Source: Actinomycetota bacterium
GTDB lineage: Bacteria > Actinomycetota > Nitriliruptoria > Nitriliruptorales > JAHWKO01
DNA: 7,060 nt
NCBI GenBank assembly: GCA_019347855.1
Contig: JAHWKO010000104.1
Span: 1-7,060 of the forward strand
Direction: 5' to 3'
Shown: positions 6,109 through 7,060 of the stretch, one piece after another
Layout of the letters: each line of letters begins with the position of its first letter
How positions within the stretch are numbered: position 1 is the stretch's first letter
Program-made: the position numbers and the translations under genes
The notes under the pieces: generated by a model
Told to the model about the DNA's origin: nothing
Seen by the model: only the letters and a program-made list of their open reading frames with translations
Database searches by the model: none

Positions 6109-6888
6109 GTGTCGGAACCGCTGCGCCTGGTGGTCGTCGGCGACAGCTTCGCCTTCACCGACCACCGTGGTCCCCAGCTCCCGGACGAACCGACGCTGTT
6201 CCCGAACGTGGCCGCCGACCGGCTGCGCACAGCCCTCGGACGTCCCGTGCGAGCCTGGACGGTCGCCAGGGCGGGCTGGGGCGTCCGCGAGGTCTGGCGG
6301 GCGGTCACCAAGGACCGGCACGTCCAGTTCGAGGTGCTCGGCGAGGCCGACGCGGTGATCCTGGCGGTCGGCAGCTACGACCACCTGCCCGCAGGGGTAC
6401 CGCCGGCGCTCGAGACGCTGGCCCCCTTCCTGCGTCCCGCACGGCTCCGGCGTGGGTACCGCCGTCTGCTCGGCGCGGTGACGCCCCGGTCGATCCGTGC
6501 GACCGGCGGTCGGTTCCGTCGCGTCCCGGTCAGGGAGTTCGCCCGGCTCTACGACGCGATCCTCGGACAGGTGCGTGGGCTCACCCACGGGGCGCCTACG
6601 GTCGCGCTGGGTCCGGCGGGTCACGACGCCGACCGGTACGGCCGCCGCAACCCGCACCTGCGGTCCGGCGAGGCGGTGCAGGAACGGATCGCTGCACGGC
6701 ACGGCGTCGCGTTCGCGCCCATCCGCGAGTTCGTGGCCGCGCACGTCGGTTCCCTGAACCCCGACGGGATCCACTGGCCACCAGCGGTGCATGCGGCCGT
6801 CGGCGGGGTCGCAGGCACGGCGCTGGCCGAGCAGCTCACCGGGGAGCGTCCGTCCCCTCCGGACCCGTGGGACGACCTCCCCACGTGA
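6109..6888 (+). CDS. SGNH-fold acyltransferase/hydrolase, diglucosylglycerate octanoyltransferase (OctT)-like
   Basis: This 259-residue soluble protein without a signal peptide or membrane segment has the SGNH blocks in order: VVVGDSFAF with nucleophile Ser13, RAGWG with Gly56, AVGSYDHLP at 86-94 in the place of the GxND block, and NPDGIHWPP with Asp219 and His222. From memory, the layout matches mycobacterial OctT (Rv2418c family): GDS followed by a GP-x-LP-x-(D/E)P-x2-(F/W)PN segment, GW-x2-R-(D/E)-VW, an LRP-x2-LRR segment near 108-115, and NPDGIHW near the end. OctT octanoylates diglucosylglycerate, the precursor of methylglucose lipopolysaccharide. Whether the same acceptor is used here is unknown; a generic esterase is the alternative. 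The GTG start has GGGAGGAG 8 nt upstream. The frame is open back to 5977, but that stretch has no homologous look. The gene stands alone, divergent from the haem A operon. Confidence 0.75.
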   Translation: MSEPLRLVVVGDSFAFTDHRGPQLPDEPTLFPNVAADRLRTALGRPVRAWTVARAGWGVREVWRAVTKDRHVQFEVLGEADAVILAVGSYDHLPAGVPPALETLAPFLRPARLRRGYRRLLGAVTPRSIRATGGRFRRVPVREFARLYDAILGQVRGLTHGAPTVALGPAGHDADRYGRRNPHLRSGEAVQERIAARHGVAFAPIREFVAAHVGSLNPDGIHWPPAVHAAVGGVAGTALAEQLTGERPSPPDPWDDLPT

Positions 6889-6924
6889 AGCGACCCGAAC
6901 GCCGGACCGGGCGGTCGGCCTCTG

Positions 6925-6930
6925 TAGACT
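6925..6930 (+). promoter_or_regulatory. Candidate -10 box (TAGACT) upstream of the prepilin gene
   Basis: TGTAGACT at 6923-6930 contains a TANNNT-type -10 hexamer with a TG two bases before it (TGTAGACT), in an otherwise almost A/T-free gap. No good -35 is seen at 16-18 nt. Transcription would start near 6937, giving a leader of about 40 nt. Confidence 0.4.
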
Positions 6931-6945
6931 CCGGCGGGGAGCAAG

Positions 6946-6959
6946 CCCGGCCGGCCGGG
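6946..6959. repeat. Perfect 14-bp palindrome in the prepilin leader
   Basis: CCCGGCCGGCCGGG is its own reverse complement. It lies just downstream of the candidate -10 box and 20 nt before the ATG at 6979. It could be an operator or a leader hairpin, but G/C palindromes are frequent by chance in this composition. Confidence 0.5.
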
Positions 6960-6978
6960 TCAGGGGACACCAGAGGTG

Positions 6979-7060
6979 ATGGGGGCGCGACGACGTTGGT
7001 CCGACGATGACGGCTTCACGCTGTTGGAGCTCGTCATCGTCACGATCATCATCGGCATCC
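6979..7060 (+). CDS. Type IV prepilin-like protein, N-terminus only (3' end outside window)
   Basis: Only 27 codons are visible, but they contain a full class III signal: a short basic/acidic leader (MGARRRWSDDDG), the prepilin peptidase site Gly12|Phe13, and the hydrophobic helix start FTLLELVIVTIIIGI with the invariant Glu at mature position 5. Such proteins are cut and N-methylated by PilD and assemble into type IV pili, type II secretion pseudopili or related fibres. The ATG at 6979 is preceded directly by an in-frame GTG (6976). A loose AGGGGAC (6962-6968) lies 10 nt before the ATG, while AGAGG (6972-6976) is too close for it. The gap after the SGNH gene holds a candidate promoter, so it probably begins a new transcript. 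Major pilin and minor pseudopilin cannot be told apart from the N-terminus. Confidence 0.88.
   Translation, partial: MGARRRWSDDDGFTLLELVIVTIIIGI

Noticed and set aside
4836..7010. A 724-codon open frame on the + strand antisense to ctaA and the small gene.
   Set aside because: It is a composition artefact of very GC-rich coding DNA. Its translation is low-complexity (Arg, Gly, Pro, His, Gln) with no domain, and it also runs through the SGNH gene in another frame.
1..7060. CRISPR arrays, tRNA genes, insertion sequences, phage attachment sites.
   Set aside because: No regularly spaced repeats, cloverleaf-like segments, transposase motifs or terminal inverted repeats were seen by eye on either strand.

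Overview
The window is GC-rich DNA with bacterial gene density and, in every real gene, the strong G/C bias at codon position 3 expected of a high-GC actinobacterium. The pairing of an actinobacterial-type cytochrome oxidase cluster with a secreted protein built from cell-wall-binding repeat 2 (CWB2) units and an M23-like tail resembles what I know from deep-branching Actinobacteria such as the Nitriliruptor/Egibacter/Euzebya group. That placement is inference from protein style, not from a marker gene.

Layout. (1) 1-2146, + strand: the end of a haem-copper oxidase operon. It holds the 3' part of subunit III (ctaE), a small subunit IV, the CtaG-type assembly protein and a membrane-anchored cupredoxin, packed with 12-nt, -1-nt and 4-nt junctions. 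(2) 2172-3710, + strand: a secreted CWB2-repeat protein with a C-terminal LytM/M23-like domain. It starts 25 nt after the cupredoxin and may be read through from the oxidase operon. (3) 3711-3816: a short convergent gap with a perfect 16-bp tandem duplication. (4) 5983-3817, - strand: a three-gene unit of a small two-helix membrane protein, ctaA (haem A synthase) and ctaB (haem O synthase), joined by two GTGA stop/start overlaps. (5) 5984-6108: the divergent gap. (6) 6109-6888, + strand: an SGNH-fold enzyme resembling mycobacterial diglucosylglycerate octanoyltransferase (OctT). (7) 6889-6978: a gap with a possible promoter and a 14-bp palindrome. (8) 6979 to the edge: the first 27 codons of a type IV prepilin-like protein.

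How the genes work together. CtaB farnesylates haem B to haem O and CtaA oxidises it to haem A, the cofactor of the aa3/caa3-type oxidase whose subunits and assembly factor are encoded convergently. The cupredoxin is plausibly a copper donor or electron carrier for the same enzyme. The CWB2/M23-like protein, the SGNH enzyme and the prepilin belong to the cell envelope and are not obviously tied to respiration.

Most of the window is conventional. The points worth a second look are the degenerate metal site of the M23-like domain, the OctT-like enzyme outside mycobacteria, the three-helix cupredoxin and the small membrane protein that leads the haem A operon. I see no CRISPR array, insertion sequence, tRNA, rRNA or clear phage or defence system.
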